From the NCBI RefSeq assembly GCF_019084075.1, contig NZ_JAHREN010000001.1, forward strand, positions 3,197,501 through 3,261,500: 64,000 nucleotides of DNA. Reading direction: 5' to 3'. This document shows positions 18,454 through 27,818 of this stretch, piece by piece. Under the pieces are notes generated by a model that was given only the letters and a program-made list of their open reading frames with translations, searched no databases and was not told where the DNA came from. Made by a program: the position numbers and the translations under genes. Positions within the stretch are counted from its first letter, which is position 1, and each line of letters begins with the position of its first letter. The DNA comes from Siccirubricoccus sp. G192. GTDB taxonomy: Bacteria > Pseudomonadota > Alphaproteobacteria > Acetobacterales > Acetobacteraceae.

Positions 18454-19314
18454 TTAAAAACCGTAGAGCCGTGCCGGATTGTCCACCAGGATTGCCCGGC
18501 GTTGCCCCGCCCCGGGCGCCCATTGGCCAAGCAGGCTCATGAGCTGCCCATCATCCGGCACTTCCTCGGGCGTATTGAGCGAGGGATGCGGCCAGTCGGT
18601 GCCCCAGACGCAACGATCGGGCGCAGCCGCGATCATGGCGCGGGCCATGGGCGCGACATCCGCATAGGGATGGCCGGCGGAGGACCGATAGCCGCACAGC
18701 TTGGCCCAGGCGCCGCGCTCCAGCAGCCGCAGCAGGGCCTGGAAGGGGGTGCTCTCGACACCCTCCGCCGCCTTGCAGCCGCCCATATGGTCGATCACCA
18801 CCGGCACCGGCAGGCGGGCGACCACCGGCTCCAGTTCGAGCAACTGCTCGGCATGGGTATAGAGTTGCAGGTGCCAGCCGAGCGGTGCCAGGCGGTCCGC
18901 CAGACGCTCCAACTGCTCAAGCGGCGTGCCATTGCCGCTGACGGCATTGAAGCGCACGCCGCAGGCGCCGCGCTCTGCCATCGCGTTGAGTGCGTCGGCA
19001 TCGAATCCGTCATCCACCACCACCACGGCGCGGGCACGATCGGGGCCGATCGCTTCCACCGCATCCAGCGTCACCGCATTCTCGGTGCCGTAGATGCTGG
19101 GCTGGACGATGACGGTGCGGCGGATCCCGATGGTGTCCAGCATTTCCAGGTACTGGGAAATGGAGGCTTCCGGTGGGGTGTAGGACCGGCCGGGGGAGAG
19201 CGGGTAGCGATCATAGGGGCCGAAGATATGGCAATGGCAGTCGGTGCTGTTGGCGGGCGGCTGCCAGTTCGGGCGGCTGGTGACGGCGCGCGGGCCGGGG
19301 CAGGGACGGGTCAT
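18454..19314 (-). CDS. Amidohydrolase-family protein (2-pyrone-4,6-dicarboxylate hydrolase-like)
   Basis: 286 residues. A TIM-barrel Amidohydrolase_2 protein. The N-terminal metal-binding DCHCHIFGP has His27 and His29. Later motifs: RTVIVQPSIYG, VVIDHMGG and CVWGTDWPHPSLN, with the Asp expected at the metal site. The closest known type is LigI-like lactonases of aromatic catabolism, but these families include hydrolases of many substrates. It lies between trpE and the trp leader, splitting genes that are normally neighbours, with 56 bases to trpL. A small inverted repeat (GCCCGG/CCGGGC, 18416-18431) lies just after its stop. Confidence 0.85.
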   Translation of the reverse strand: MTRPCPGPRAVTSRPNWQPPANSTDCHCHIFGPYDRYPLSPGRSYTPPEASISQYLEMLDTIGIRRTVIVQPSIYGTENAVTLDAVEAIGPDRARAVVVVDDGFDADALNAMAERGACGVRFNAVSGNGTPLEQLERLADRLAPLGWHLQLYTHAEQLLELEPVVARLPVPVVIDHMGGCKAAEGVESTPFQALLRLLERGAWAKLCGYRSSAGHPYADVAPMARAMIAAAPDRCVWGTDWPHPSLNTPEEVPDDGQLMSLLGQWAPGAGQRRAILVDNPARLYGF

Positions 19315-19359
19315 CGGGTTTCCTCCTGTTGCTTGCCGGGCCGCTGCCCGGATGCGACG

Positions 19360-20862
19360 CTATGCCTTGCGGCCCGCCGCGAACCTCACCGCTTCCTCCG
19401 CCGCACGGAACAGGGCCCGCGCCTTCTGCCGCGTCTCCTCATATTCCGCCTGTGGGTCGCTATCCGCCACCACGCCGGCGCCGGCCTGCACATGCATGAC
19501 GCCGTCCTTCACCAGCGCGGTGCGGAGGCCGATGCAGGTGTCCATGCCGCCATCGGCGCCGAAATAGCCGAAGCCGCCGGCGTAGATGCCGCGGCGTGAG
19601 GGTTCCAACTCCTCGATGATCTCCATCGCCCGCACCTTGGGCGCGCCGGTAAGGGTGCCGGCAGGGAAGCCGCCCGCCAGCGCGTCCAGCGCGGTGAGGC
19701 CAGGGCGCAGCCGCCCCTGCACCTCGCTGCCTATGTGCATCACCTGGCTGTAGCGCTCGACCTGGAATTGCGAGGTGACACGCACGCTGCCGATCGCGGA
19801 GACCCGGCCGACATCATTGCGGCCGAGATCGAGAAGCATCAGGTGTTCCGCCCGCTCCTTCGGATCGGCGAGCAATTCCCGCCTCCAGCGCGCGGTCCTC
19901 CTCCGGCGTCGCACCGCGGCGGCGGGTGCCGGCGAGGGGCCGCACCGTCACCTGCCCGTCGCGCAGCCGCACCAGGATCTCCGGTGAGGCGCCGACCGCC
20001 GCGAAGCCGCCGTAATCGAAGAAGAACAGGAAGGGCGCCGGGTTGATCCGCCTGAGCGCCCGGTACAAGGCGAAGGGCGGCAGGGCGAAGGGCATGCTGA
20101 AACGCTGCGAGGGCACGATCTGGAAGCAGTCGCCGGCGCGGATGTATTCCTTGGCGCGCTCCACCGCCGCGATGAAGCCGGCCTCGGTGAAATTGCTCTC
20201 GGGCGCCGGGGGGGCGGCAGGCTGACCGGCGCGGCGGGGCGGGGCAGGGGCCGGTCCAGCGCCGCCTCGGCTTCGTCGAGCCGCGCCTGCGCCGCGTCCC
20301 AGGCCGCCTGCGGCTCCGCCTCGCCTGGCCAGACGGTGGTGCAGAGCGTCAGCGTGTCCCGCACATGGTCGAAGACCGCCATGATGGTTGGCCGCGCCAG
20401 AATCGCTTCCGGGATGCCGAGCACATCCGGCTTGCTGGCCGGCAGCCGCTCCAGTAACCGCACCATGTCATAGCCGAGATAGCCGAACAGCCCGGCGGCG
20501 ATCGGCGGCAGCCCAGCCGGCAGGGGCAGTTGCGTTGCGGCGATGACCGCGCGGAGGCTCTCCAGCGCTGGCACTCTCTCCGGTACGAAGCCATGCGGCG
20601 CGGCTAGGGCGTGGCGGTTCAACTCGGCCTGGCCGTCGCGGCAGCGCCAGATCAGGTCGGGTTCGAGGCCAATGGCCGAATAGCGGCCGCGGGCCGAACC
20701 GCCCTCCACGCTTTCCAGCAGGAAGCTGTTGGGCCGCCCGGCTGCCAGCTTCAGGAAGGCACCGACCGGCGTATCCAGATCCGCGACCCGCTCGCGCCAC
20801 AGCAACTGGCCCTGGCCGGAGGCAAGACCGTTGCTGAAGACGGCGAAGTCGGGGAGCGGCAT
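19360..20862 (-). pseudogene. trpE: Anthranilate synthase component I, two frameshifts
   Basis: About 500 residues if repaired. Segment 1 from ATG 20862 covers the N-terminal domain ([38 protein letters not shown]). At the G7 run 20208-20214 one base appears lost, and segment 2 resumes as ESNFTEAGF and [21 protein letters not shown]. Near 19878-19880 (CCC) one base appears gained, and segment 3 gives [45 protein letters not shown] and [16 protein letters not shown]. The two shifts cancel, so the overall length is preserved. It makes anthranilate from chorismate together with TrpG. It follows ppiD by 37 bases and has no attenuator of its own. Confidence 0.92.
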
Positions 20863-20899
20863 CGGGTCTGATCCTGGTCGGTGGAAGGCTGGTGATGGT

Positions 20900-22804
20900 T
20901 CAGGGCTGTGCGAGAAGATCCATCAAGCGGGGATTGACGCGCACATCGGCACGGCCGCGGAGCGCGGCAACGTATTGCGCCTCGATATCCCCGGCGATCG
21001 CCTGCTCCACTTCCGAGTGAAGGCGGCTGAGCAGGGCAGGGTAGGCTGCCGGGTCGGCCGGCGTGATCTCCAGGACCTGCGCCACCGCGAAACCTTCGCG
21101 GGTCGGCACCATGGTGGCCTCATTCAGCTTCAGTTCGAAGAGCGGCGCCAGCAATTCCGGCGGTACTACACTGGCCCCTGGCGTCTCCTGCCGCTGCGTC
21201 CGGGTCAGGGCGCCCACCTCGCGGGAGCCGAGCCCCGCCTCGCGCGCCGTCTCGGCCAGGGGCTTGCCGCCCCGCACCGCGGTGAGCAGGGCGGCGGCGC
21301 GTTCCTCCTGTGCGCGGCGGCGGGCGTCGGCGGTCCAGGCGGCGCGCACTTGTGCCTCGACGCTCTCGAAGGGACGGAGCGCGGGCGGCATGATGTCCCG
21401 CACGTCCACTGCCACGAAACCGGCCTCGGTTTCGGCCAGGCGGGGCGCGGCGCCGCGCTCGGTGGTGAAGATGGCGCGGAGCAGGGGCGCGCGGCTGGCC
21501 TCGATCACCGGCAGGGCAACCGGCTCGCCAGCCGGGTTCCGCCCCTCGGCATCAGTGGTGACGGTGGCGAAGCCGAGGTTGAAGCGGCTTGCCACCTCGG
21601 CCAGCGTGGCGCCACCGGCGAGCGCGTCCTCGACCCGGTTGGCGCGCTCGAAGGCCAGGTCGGCGGCCTTTTCCTGGGCAAGCGAGGCACGCAATTCGTC
21701 ATGCACCTCGGCCAGGCTGCGGGTATGGCCGGGCTCGACGCGCACCACCCGCAGGACATGCCAGCCGAAGGGGCTGCGCACGGGCTCGGTTACGCTTCCC
21801 TCAGGGGCGCTGAAGGCAGCCTCGGCCAGTTCCGGCACCGGCATGCCGGCGCGGTCGAGGCTGCCGAGTTCCAGTGCCTGACCGCCGGCAGCCTCGGCTG
21901 CGGCGGTGATGACAGCGAAATCGGCGCCAGCGCGCCAGGTGGCCGCGATCTCCGCCGCCTTGGCCTGGTCCTGGACCAGCACCTGCTCCAGCGTGCGCCG
22001 CTCCGGTGTTTCGAACTGGGCGCGGCGCTGCTCGAAGGCAGCGGCGATTTCGGCCTCGCTGACATCGACCTCGCGGGCGATGAGGTCCGCGGTCAGCACC
22101 GCTACCGCCACGTTCCGATATTCGGGGGAGGAGAAGCGCTCGGGATTATTCTCGTGGAAACGCCGGAGCGCCGCCTCCGTCGGGGCGGGCGGCTCGGGTG
22201 CCTCAGCAGTGGGCAGGGTGACCAGGGTGGCCGCCCGCTGTTCCTGCAGCCATTGCAGCAGCGGCTTCACCAGCGTATCCGGCCCGGTGGCGCCGGATCG
22301 GACCGCCATGGAGACCTGCTGCCGGGCCAGATCGGCACGGGCAAGGGCGAGGAATTGCGGCTCCGACATGTCGTTGGAGCGGAGGAAGCTCTCGAAGACA
22401 GCGCGGGAGAAATTGCCATCCAGGCCGCGGAAACCGGGAATCGCGAAGATGAACTCCCGCACCGCACTGTCCGGAACGGCGATCCGCAGCCGTTCCGCCT
22501 CGGCCCGCAGCACCCGGTCCAGCACCAACTGGTCCACCGTCTGCTCGGCGACGGCGCGGCGGATGCGGGCATCCGGCTCGAATTGGCCGCCCAGGGTGCG
22601 CGCCAAGCGTTGCATCTCCCGCCGCACTGCGGCCTGGGCGTCCTCCATCTCGATCGGCGTGCCGGCCACCCGGGCAAGCGCGGTATCGCGGCCGAAATTG
22701 CCGATCATGTCACCGACGCCCCAGATGGCGAAGGACACGGTCAGCAGGATGAAAAGCAGCTTCGCGATCCAGGTGGCGGCCAGGCGGCGGAGAGCGGTGA
22801 GCAT
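20900..22804 (-). CDS. ppiD: Peptidyl-prolyl cis-trans isomerase / periplasmic folding factor (PpiD-like)
   Basis: 634 residues from ATG 22804. An N-terminal cytoplasmic tail and a single membrane anchor (residues about 13-32, [20 protein letters not shown]) precede a SurA_N-like chaperone domain ([20 protein letters not shown]...) and a parvulin domain around [25 protein letters not shown] and PFGWHVLRV. It is anchored in the inner membrane facing the periplasm and helps folding of exported proteins. It is divergent from tpiA and upstream of trpE, a gene order common in Rhodospirillales. Confidence 0.93.
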   Translation of the reverse strand: MLTALRRLAATWIAKLLFILLTVSFAIWGVGDMIGNFGRDTALARVAGTPIEMEDAQAAVRREMQRLARTLGGQFEPDARIRRAVAEQTVDQLVLDRVLRAEAERLRIAVPDSAVREFIFAIPGFRGLDGNFSRAVFESFLRSNDMSEPQFLALARADLARQQVSMAVRSGATGPDTLVKPLLQWLQEQRAATLVTLPTAEAPEPPAPTEAALRRFHENNPERFSSPEYRNVAVAVLTADLIAREVDVSEAEIAAAFEQRRAQFETPERRTLEQVLVQDQAKAAEIAATWRAGADFAVITAAAEAAGGQALELGSLDRAGMPVPELAEAAFSAPEGSVTEPVRSPFGWHVLRVVRVEPGHTRSLAEVHDELRASLAQEKAADLAFERANRVEDALAGGATLAEVASRFNLGFATVTTDAEGRNPAGEPVALPVIEASRAPLLRAIFTTERGAAPRLAETEAGFVAVDVRDIMPPALRPFESVEAQVRAAWTADARRRAQEERAAALLTAVRGGKPLAETAREAGLGSREVGALTRTQRQETPGASVVPPELLAPLFELKLNEATMVPTREGFAVAQVLEITPADPAAYPALLSRLHSEVEQAIAGDIEAQYVAALRGRADVRVNPRLMDLLAQP

Positions 22805-22908
22805 CGTGATCCATGACAGGAAGGGCCCCGGACCCATAGCGGAGCGGCGGGCGGTTGCCAAACCGGGACGGCGCGGATACCGACAGGCGACGGCAAGGAG
22901 AAGAGGCC

Positions 22909-23669
22909 ATGACCCCGGGCGTGCAACCGCTGATCGCCGGCAATTGGAAAATGCATGGGCTGCGCGCCGATGGCCTGGAACTGGCCCGCGCCGTTGCATC
23001 TGGCGCCGCTGGCCAGCCCGCCGACCTCCTGATCTGCCCCCCCCCGCCACCCTGCTGGCCGCCGTGGCGGCGGCGCTGGAGGGTGGGAGGGTTGCGGTGG
23101 GTGGGCAGGATTGCCACCCTGCCGCCCGTGGCGCCCATACCGGCGACATCGCCGCGCCCATGCTACGTGATGCCGGCGCCACCCATGTCATCCTCGGCCA
23201 TTCCGAGCGCCGGGCCAATCACGCCGAAACCGATGCCCTGGTCCGGGCCAAGGCCGAGGCCGCCCTGGCCGCCGGCCTCACCCCGATCATCTGCGTCGGC
23301 GAGAGCGAAGCGGAGCGTCTGGCCGGCCAGGCCGAGGCGGTGGTCACCGGCCAGATGCAAGGCAGCCTGCCGGAGGGATTCGGCGCGGCCGGCGGCATCC
23401 TGGCCTATGAGCCGGTCTGGGCGATCGGCACCGGCCGTACCCCCACCGAAGCGGAGATCGCCGCCATCCACGGCGCCATCCGGGCCAGCCTCAAGGCACG
23501 ATTCGGGGCGGCGGGCGGGACCTCGCGCATTCTCTATGGCGGGTCGGTCAAGCCCTCGAACGCCACCGCCATCCTGGCGCTGCCGGATGTGGATGGTGCC
23601 CTGGTCGGCGGCGCCAGCCTGGTCGCGGCGGATTTCCTCGGCATCGCCGCTGCCGCGCGCGAGGGTTGA
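22909..23669 (+). pseudogene. tpiA: Triosephosphate isomerase, frameshifted
   Basis: ATG 22909 has a good ribosome binding site (AAGGAGAAG). The N-terminal part holds GNWKMHG with active-site Asn12 and Lys14. At the nine-base C run 23037-23045 the frame changes; seven or ten Cs would join ADLLICPP to [14 protein letters not shown]. The rest is intact: VILGHSERR (catalytic His), [11 protein letters not shown] (catalytic Glu), [11 protein letters not shown] and [10 protein letters not shown]. It interconverts dihydroxyacetone phosphate and glyceraldehyde-3-phosphate. Loss of this activity would be costly, so an error in the C run is the likelier explanation unless another copy exists elsewhere. 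Confidence 0.93.
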
Positions 23670-23775
23670 TCGCGCCCGGCAGCGCGGCGGTCCGGCCCTG
23701 CCGCAGAGGCCCAGGAGCCAGACGGCAGGCCGCCGCCGCTTGCGGTTGGCGCGGCACGGCGCATATCGGGGCATC

Positions 23776-24930
23776 ATGGCTGCCCCACCCCGCACCGCGC
23801 CGGTGCTCATCGGTTCCGAGATCTACCGGCGCTCCAGCTACGGGCCGAAACACCCGCTGGCGATCCCTCGCGTCTCCACCACGCTCGACCTGATCCGGGC
23901 CCTTGGTTGGCTGCCGGGCTGGGCCTATCGGGACAGCCCTCGCGCGACGCCCGAGGAACTCGCCCGCTTCCACCACCCCGCTTATGTTGCCGCGCTGCAA
24001 CGGGCGGAGGCGACGCAGCGCGTCGATGCCCTGGATTGCGAGCGCTTCCATATCGGCGCGCATGGCAACCCGGTGTACCGGGAAGTCTTCTCCCGCCCCG
24101 CCACCGGCGCTGGCGGCACCCTGCTGGCGGCACGGCTGACGCGGGATGGCGGCATCGTGCATGTGCCAGGCGGCGGCACGCATCACGGCCAACCGGACCG
24201 GGCGAGCGGGTTCTGCTACCTCAACGATGCCGTGCTCGGATTGCTGGAGTGGCTGGATCAGGGGCTCGGCAGCATCCTGTATGTCGATATCGATGCGCAT
24301 CACGGCGATGGCGTCGAGGCGGCCTTCCGGGACGATCCACGCGTCTTCACGCTCAGCCTGCATGAAGCCGGGCGCTGGCCCTTCACCGGCGCGGCCACCG
24401 AGCGGGCCGGCGGCCATGCCCGCAACCTTCCGGTGCCGCCGGGCTTCCATGACAGCGAGATGCTTTGGCTGCTGCACCAGGCGATCCTGCCCATCGCACG
24501 GCATCTGCGGCCGGAGGCGATCATGCTGCAATGCGGCGCCGATGCGCTGGAGGAGGACCCGCTCTCCCGCCTGGCGCTTTCCAACAACGCGCATTGGGGG
24601 GTGGTGCGGGCGCTGCGCGATCTCGCGTCGCGCTTCATCGTGCTGGGCGGGGGCGGTTACAATCCCTGGTCGGTCGGCCGCTGCTGGGCCGGGGTCTGGG
24701 CGATGCTGAACGACCTGCCTATCCCCGAACGCCTGCCGCCGGCGGCAGAGGCGGTGCTGCGCGGCCTTTCCTGGCATCGGGCCGCTGGGCGCAACCCGCC
24801 GGTGCATTGGCTCACCACGCTCCGCGACGCGCCGCGGCCGGGCGTGGTGCGGGCCGAGGTGCAGCGGCTGGCCGCGGCGGCAATCCGGGATTTGCCGCAC
24901 CCTGCCGTCCCGGCCGCATCCATGGCATGA
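23776..24930 (+). CDS. Histone deacetylase-family (acetoin utilization AcuC-like) deacetylase
   Basis: 384 residues in the class I/II HDAC fold. The active-site pair His136-His137 (GGGTHHG), the tyrosine-containing ASGFCYLNDA and the zinc site around D173-A-H175-H-G-D178 (VDIDAHHGDGV) are all present, as is the late GGGGYNP loop. It is expected to remove acetyl groups from lysine or polyamines using Zn2+; AcuC controls acetyl-CoA synthetase in Bacillus. It starts 106 bases after tpiA and its stop overlaps the following gene. The substrate is unknown. Confidence 0.92.
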   Translation: MAAPPRTAPVLIGSEIYRRSSYGPKHPLAIPRVSTTLDLIRALGWLPGWAYRDSPRATPEELARFHHPAYVAALQRAEATQRVDALDCERFHIGAHGNPVYREVFSRPATGAGGTLLAARLTRDGGIVHVPGGGTHHGQPDRASGFCYLNDAVLGLLEWLDQGLGSILYVDIDAHHGDGVEAAFRDDPRVFTLSLHEAGRWPFTGAATERAGGHARNLPVPPGFHDSEMLWLLHQAILPIARHLRPEAIMLQCGADALEEDPLSRLALSNNAHWGVVRALRDLASRFIVLGGGGYNPWSVGRCWAGVWAMLNDLPIPERLPPAAEAVLRGLSWHRAAGRNPPVHWLTTLRDAPRPGVVRAEVQRLAAAAIRDLPHPAVPAASMA

Positions 24931-25416
24931 TCGCCGCCATGCGCCGCCGTCCCCCTGATCGCCCTCTCCACCCTGCTGCCATTTCTGGCGGCTCCCGCCC
25001 AAGCCCAGACGGGGCCGCAGCCGCACCTGCCCGAGGAACCCCTGGTCATTGTGACGCGGGACGGCGCGCGCCATGAATTCCGGGTGGAGATGGCGCTGGA
25101 CCCCAACCAGCAAACGGTCGGGCTGATGTTCCGCGACCATGTGGGGCCGCAGGAGGGAATGCTGTTCGACTGGGGTACGCCGCGCGAATCCAGCATGTGG
25201 ATGCGCAACACCATCATTCCCCTCGATATGATCTTCATTACCGCCGATGGCCGTATCCACCGGATCGCCGAACGCACTGTACCTTATTCGCTGGCCCCGG
25301 TGGATAGTCGGGGACCGGTGCGGGCGACCCTGGAACTCGCGGCCGGCACGGCGGAGCGGCTGGGCCTCCGGGTCGGCGACCGGGTGCTGCAGCGGATCTT
25401 CGGCACAGCGCCCTGA
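24927..25416 (+). pseudogene. DUF192-family exported protein, frameshifted in the signal peptide
   Basis: The body (VIVTRDGARHEFRVEMAL, MFRDHVGPQEGMLFDW, MWMRNTIIPLDMIFI) is a clear DUF192 domain. In its frame the only start is GTG 25051, which would cut off the beginning. Upstream in the same frame is a hydrophobic signal-peptide stretch (ALSTLLPFLAAPAQAQ) without a start codon. ATG 24927 and ATG 24939 (MRRR) are in another frame and would join it if the C5 run 24951-24955 had four Cs. ATG 24927 overlaps the deacetylase stop. DUF192 proteins are small exported beta proteins of unknown function. Confidence 0.82.
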
Positions 25417-25472
25417 GGCTCGGCTGGCCCGGGGTTGCCCCGGCGGCCGGGCTTCCATAGTTTGGCGCTGCC

Positions 25473-25546
25473 CGGGGCGTAGCTCAGTCTGGTAGAGCGC
25501 TACGTTTGGGACGTAGAAGTCGCAGGTTCGAATCCTGTCGCCCCGA
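25473..25546 (+). tRNA. tRNA-Pro (anticodon TGG)
   Basis: A full cloverleaf can be drawn: acceptor CGGGGCG/CGCCCCG with discriminator A, D arm GCTC...GAGC, anticodon stem CTACG/CGTAG with loop TTTGGGA, and T arm with GGTTCGAATCC. The anticodon TGG reads CCA and other Pro codons by wobble. No CCA is encoded after the discriminator. Confidence 0.95.
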
Positions 25547-25573
25547 TTGAGCACAGTGACGCAGGAATACCGA

Positions 25574-25894
25574 ATGACCGGCCGGAAGCAGCTTGCCCGC
25601 ATCTATGTCCCGCCGCGCTCCGCGATGCAGTCCGGCAAGGGACGGACACAGGGCTGGGTCCTGGAATTCGAGCCCGGGGAGAGGCAGCGCCTGGACCCGC
25701 TGATGGGCTGGTCCGGCTCCGGCGATACGCGTGGCCAGGTTCGGCTGCTATTCGACACGCGGGAAGATGCGGTCGCCTATGCCGAGGCGAATGGGCTCGC
25801 CTATGAGGTCGAGGAGCCGAAGCCGGTCCGCATCAGGCCCAAGGTCTATGCCGACAATTTCCGCTTCGGCCGAACCGACAACTGGACGCATTGA
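25574..25894 (+). CDS. NDUFS4-like (ETC complex I conserved region) accessory subunit
   Basis: 106 residues from ATG 25574, preceded by AGGA. The sequence (QLARIYVPPRSAMQSGKG, GWVLEFEP, MGWSGSGDTRGQVRLLFDTREDAVAYAEANGLAYEV, YADNFRFGRTDNWTH) matches the family of the 18-kDa NADH dehydrogenase accessory subunit found in alphaproteobacteria and mitochondria. It is a peripheral subunit near the FeS arm of complex I. Its position right after a tRNA-Pro gene is typical of alphaproteobacteria. Confidence 0.93.
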   Translation: MTGRKQLARIYVPPRSAMQSGKGRTQGWVLEFEPGERQRLDPLMGWSGSGDTRGQVRLLFDTREDAVAYAEANGLAYEVEEPKPVRIRPKVYADNFRFGRTDNWTH

Positions 25895-25934
25895 CGCGGG
25901 TGGGCGGGCCCGTGCCGCAGGACGACAGGGTTCA

Positions 25935-26011
25935 GCGCCCTTAGCTCAGCTGGACAGAGCATCGGATTTCTAATCCGTCGGTCGTGGGTTCGAGTCCCGC
26001 AGGGCGCACCA
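25935..26011 (+). tRNA. tRNA-Arg (anticodon TCT)
   Basis: Acceptor GCGCCCT/AGGGCGC, discriminator A, and an encoded CCA at 26009-26011. D arm GCTC/GAGC, anticodon loop TTTCTAA giving TCT, and a T arm with GGTTCGAGTCC. It reads the rare arginine codon AGA. It marks the left edge of the accessory catabolic region. Confidence 0.95.
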
Positions 26012-26258
26012 TTTTCCCGGATCCTGAGAAGTGCAGGAGGGGCGGAGAAACCCGGCCGATCGGCCGTCGGCTGCTCCACGGCAGAGCGGCATACTGCATG
26101 CGCGCCTCGCAGCGAATGCGCCGGCCTGCAATTCCAGCGCCTTTTTCGCGGCAAAGGGAACGTGAGTTCCCAATGCGATCTGTTCGAAGAAAATACTTCA
26201 AATTCAAAAACATACGGCGCAATCCTACTACGCTGCTCAGCCTTGGCTCTGCCTATGC
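26012..26258. other. Intergenic region after tRNA-Arg with several inverted repeats
   Basis: About 250 bases with no convincing gene and a clearly lower GC content at 26155-26230. It holds the 14-base perfect palindrome CGGCCGATCGGCCG (26053-26066) and the inverted repeat GGGAAC-GTGA-GTTCCC (26156-26171). No copy of the tRNA 3' end was noticed at the other edge of the accessory region, so an integration remnant is only a possibility. Confidence 0.4.
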
Positions 26259-27818
26259 TCAAGGCCGCATGGTGAAACGGCTGATGCCCGGCTGCCGCAG
26301 CTTCTCCGCCCTGTCGCCGAACTCGCAGAGCAGCCGCCGGGTCTGTCGCGGGTCGATGATCTCCTCCACCCAGAAAGCCTCGGCAGTGCGGAGCGGCGAG
26401 CGCAATTGCTGCAACCGCCTGTCGATCTCCGCCATCTTGGCTTCGCGGTCCGGGGCGGCGTCGAGATCGGCCCGGTAGGCGGCCTCGATCCCACCCTCCA
26501 GCGGCAGCGAGCCCCAGCGCGCCGAGGGCCAGGCATAGCGGACCGAGAAGCGCCCCGCCGGCTGGTGCACCACGCCCGCGACGCCAAAGGCATTGCGGAT
26601 GATGACGGTGCACCAGGGTACCGTGGACTGGTTCACCGCCGCCATGGCCCGCACGCCCCAGCGGATGGTTGCGGTGCGCTCCGCGTCCAGCCCGATCATG
26701 AAGCCCGGGCAGTCCATGAGATAGACCACCGGCAGGTGGAAGGTCTCGGCCAGGTCCACGAAGCGCACCACCTTGGCGCAGGTATCGGCGGTCCAGGAGC
26801 CGGCGTAGAAATGCGGGTCTCCCGCCATCACTGCCACCGGCAGCCCGCGCAGCCGCGCCAGGCCGGTGACGATGGGGCGGCCGAATTGCCGTCCTATCTC
26901 GAAGAAGCTGCCACGGTCCACCACGCTCTCGATGATCGGGCGGATGCGGTAGGGGGTGCGGAGGTTACGCGGAATGGCTGAGAGCAGCGCCTCATCCACC
27001 CGTGCCGGATCGTCCGTGCAGTCGCACCGCTCGGCCAGTTCCTCGACCGAGGCGGGGAGATAGGAGAGGAAGCGCCGTGCTGCCGCGAAAGCCTCCTCCT
27101 CGGTGTCCACCGCATGGTCGATGGCGCCGGAGCGGGTCTGGATCTCCCAGCCGCCCAGCTCCTGCTTCGACAGGTCCTGGCCAAGCCGCTTCACCACCGG
27201 CGGCCCGGCGACGAACATCGCCGAGGTGCCCTTGGTCATCACCGAGTAGTGGCTCGCCGCCAGCCGCGCGGCGCCAAGCCCGGCCACGGAGCCGAGGCCG
27301 AGCGCCACCACCGGCACGCGCGAGAGGTTGTCGCAGGTATGGTGATAGAGCCAGGTGCCGCCGACGCCGCCCGGCAGATTGGCACGGCCCGTCGTCTCGA
27401 TGGTCTTGACCGAGCCGCCGCCGCCCGAGCCCTCGATGATGCGGATGATCGGCAGGCGGAGATCGGCCGCCATGCGTTCCGCCATGATCGGTTTTTCGCG
27501 GATGGTGGCATCGGCGCTGCCGCCGCGGACGGTGAAGTCGTCGCCCACCACCACCACCGGGCGGCCCTCCAGCATGGCGCGGCCCATGACGCAATTGGAC
27601 GGGGTGAAATCCTTCAGCTTGCCCTCGGAATCATACTTGGCCTTACCGGCAATGGCCCCGACCTCATGGAAACTGCCGGTATCGACCAATTGGCTGATCC
27701 TCTCCCGCACGGTCAGCCGGCCGCCCTCATGCTGCCTGTGGACCTTGTCGGGCCCGCCCATCGCCTGGGCCAGTGCCTCGCGCTGGCGCAATTCGTTGAG
27801 TTCGGGTTGCCAATTCAT
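26259..27818 (-). CDS. Acyl-CoA carboxylase, carboxyltransferase (beta) subunit
   Basis: 519 residues with the two crotonase-like halves of biotin-dependent carboxyltransferases. N-terminal half: GGRLTVRERISQLVDTGSF, VVGDDFTVRGGS, IRIIEGSGGGGS, VPVVALGLGSVAGLGAARLA. C-terminal half: SVVDRGSFFEIGRQFG, VAVMAGDPHFYAGSWTADT, LPVVYLMDCPGFMIGLDAE. Relatives act on propionyl-, methylcrotonyl- or geranyl-CoA. No biotin carboxylase or biotin carrier gene is in the window, so it must borrow a partner or act on a CoA substrate differently. It overlaps the upstream hydrolase gene by four bases. Confidence 0.9.
   Translation of the reverse strand: MNWQPELNELRQREALAQAMGGPDKVHRQHEGGRLTVRERISQLVDTGSFHEVGAIAGKAKYDSEGKLKDFTPSNCVMGRAMLEGRPVVVVGDDFTVRGGSADATIREKPIMAERMAADLRLPIIRIIEGSGGGGSVKTIETTGRANLPGGVGGTWLYHHTCDNLSRVPVVALGLGSVAGLGAARLAASHYSVMTKGTSAMFVAGPPVVKRLGQDLSKQELGGWEIQTRSGAIDHAVDTEEEAFAAARRFLSYLPASVEELAERCDCTDDPARVDEALLSAIPRNLRTPYRIRPIIESVVDRGSFFEIGRQFGRPIVTGLARLRGLPVAVMAGDPHFYAGSWTADTCAKVVRFVDLAETFHLPVVYLMDCPGFMIGLDAERTATIRWGVRAMAAVNQSTVPWCTVIIRNAFGVAGVVHQPAGRFSVRYAWPSARWGSLPLEGGIEAAYRADLDAAPDREAKMAEIDRRLQQLRSPLRTAEAFWVEEIIDPRQTRRLLCEFGDRAEKLRQPGISRFTMRP

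Noticed and set aside
19360..20862. Programmed frameshifting in trpE
   Set aside because: There are two opposite shifts, neither at a known slippery heptamer with a downstream structure. Sequencing indels are simpler.
23548..25602. A 684-codon open frame on the minus strand
   Set aside because: Antisense to tpiA, the deacetylase and the DUF192 gene, and it covers a tRNA-Pro gene. No family features.
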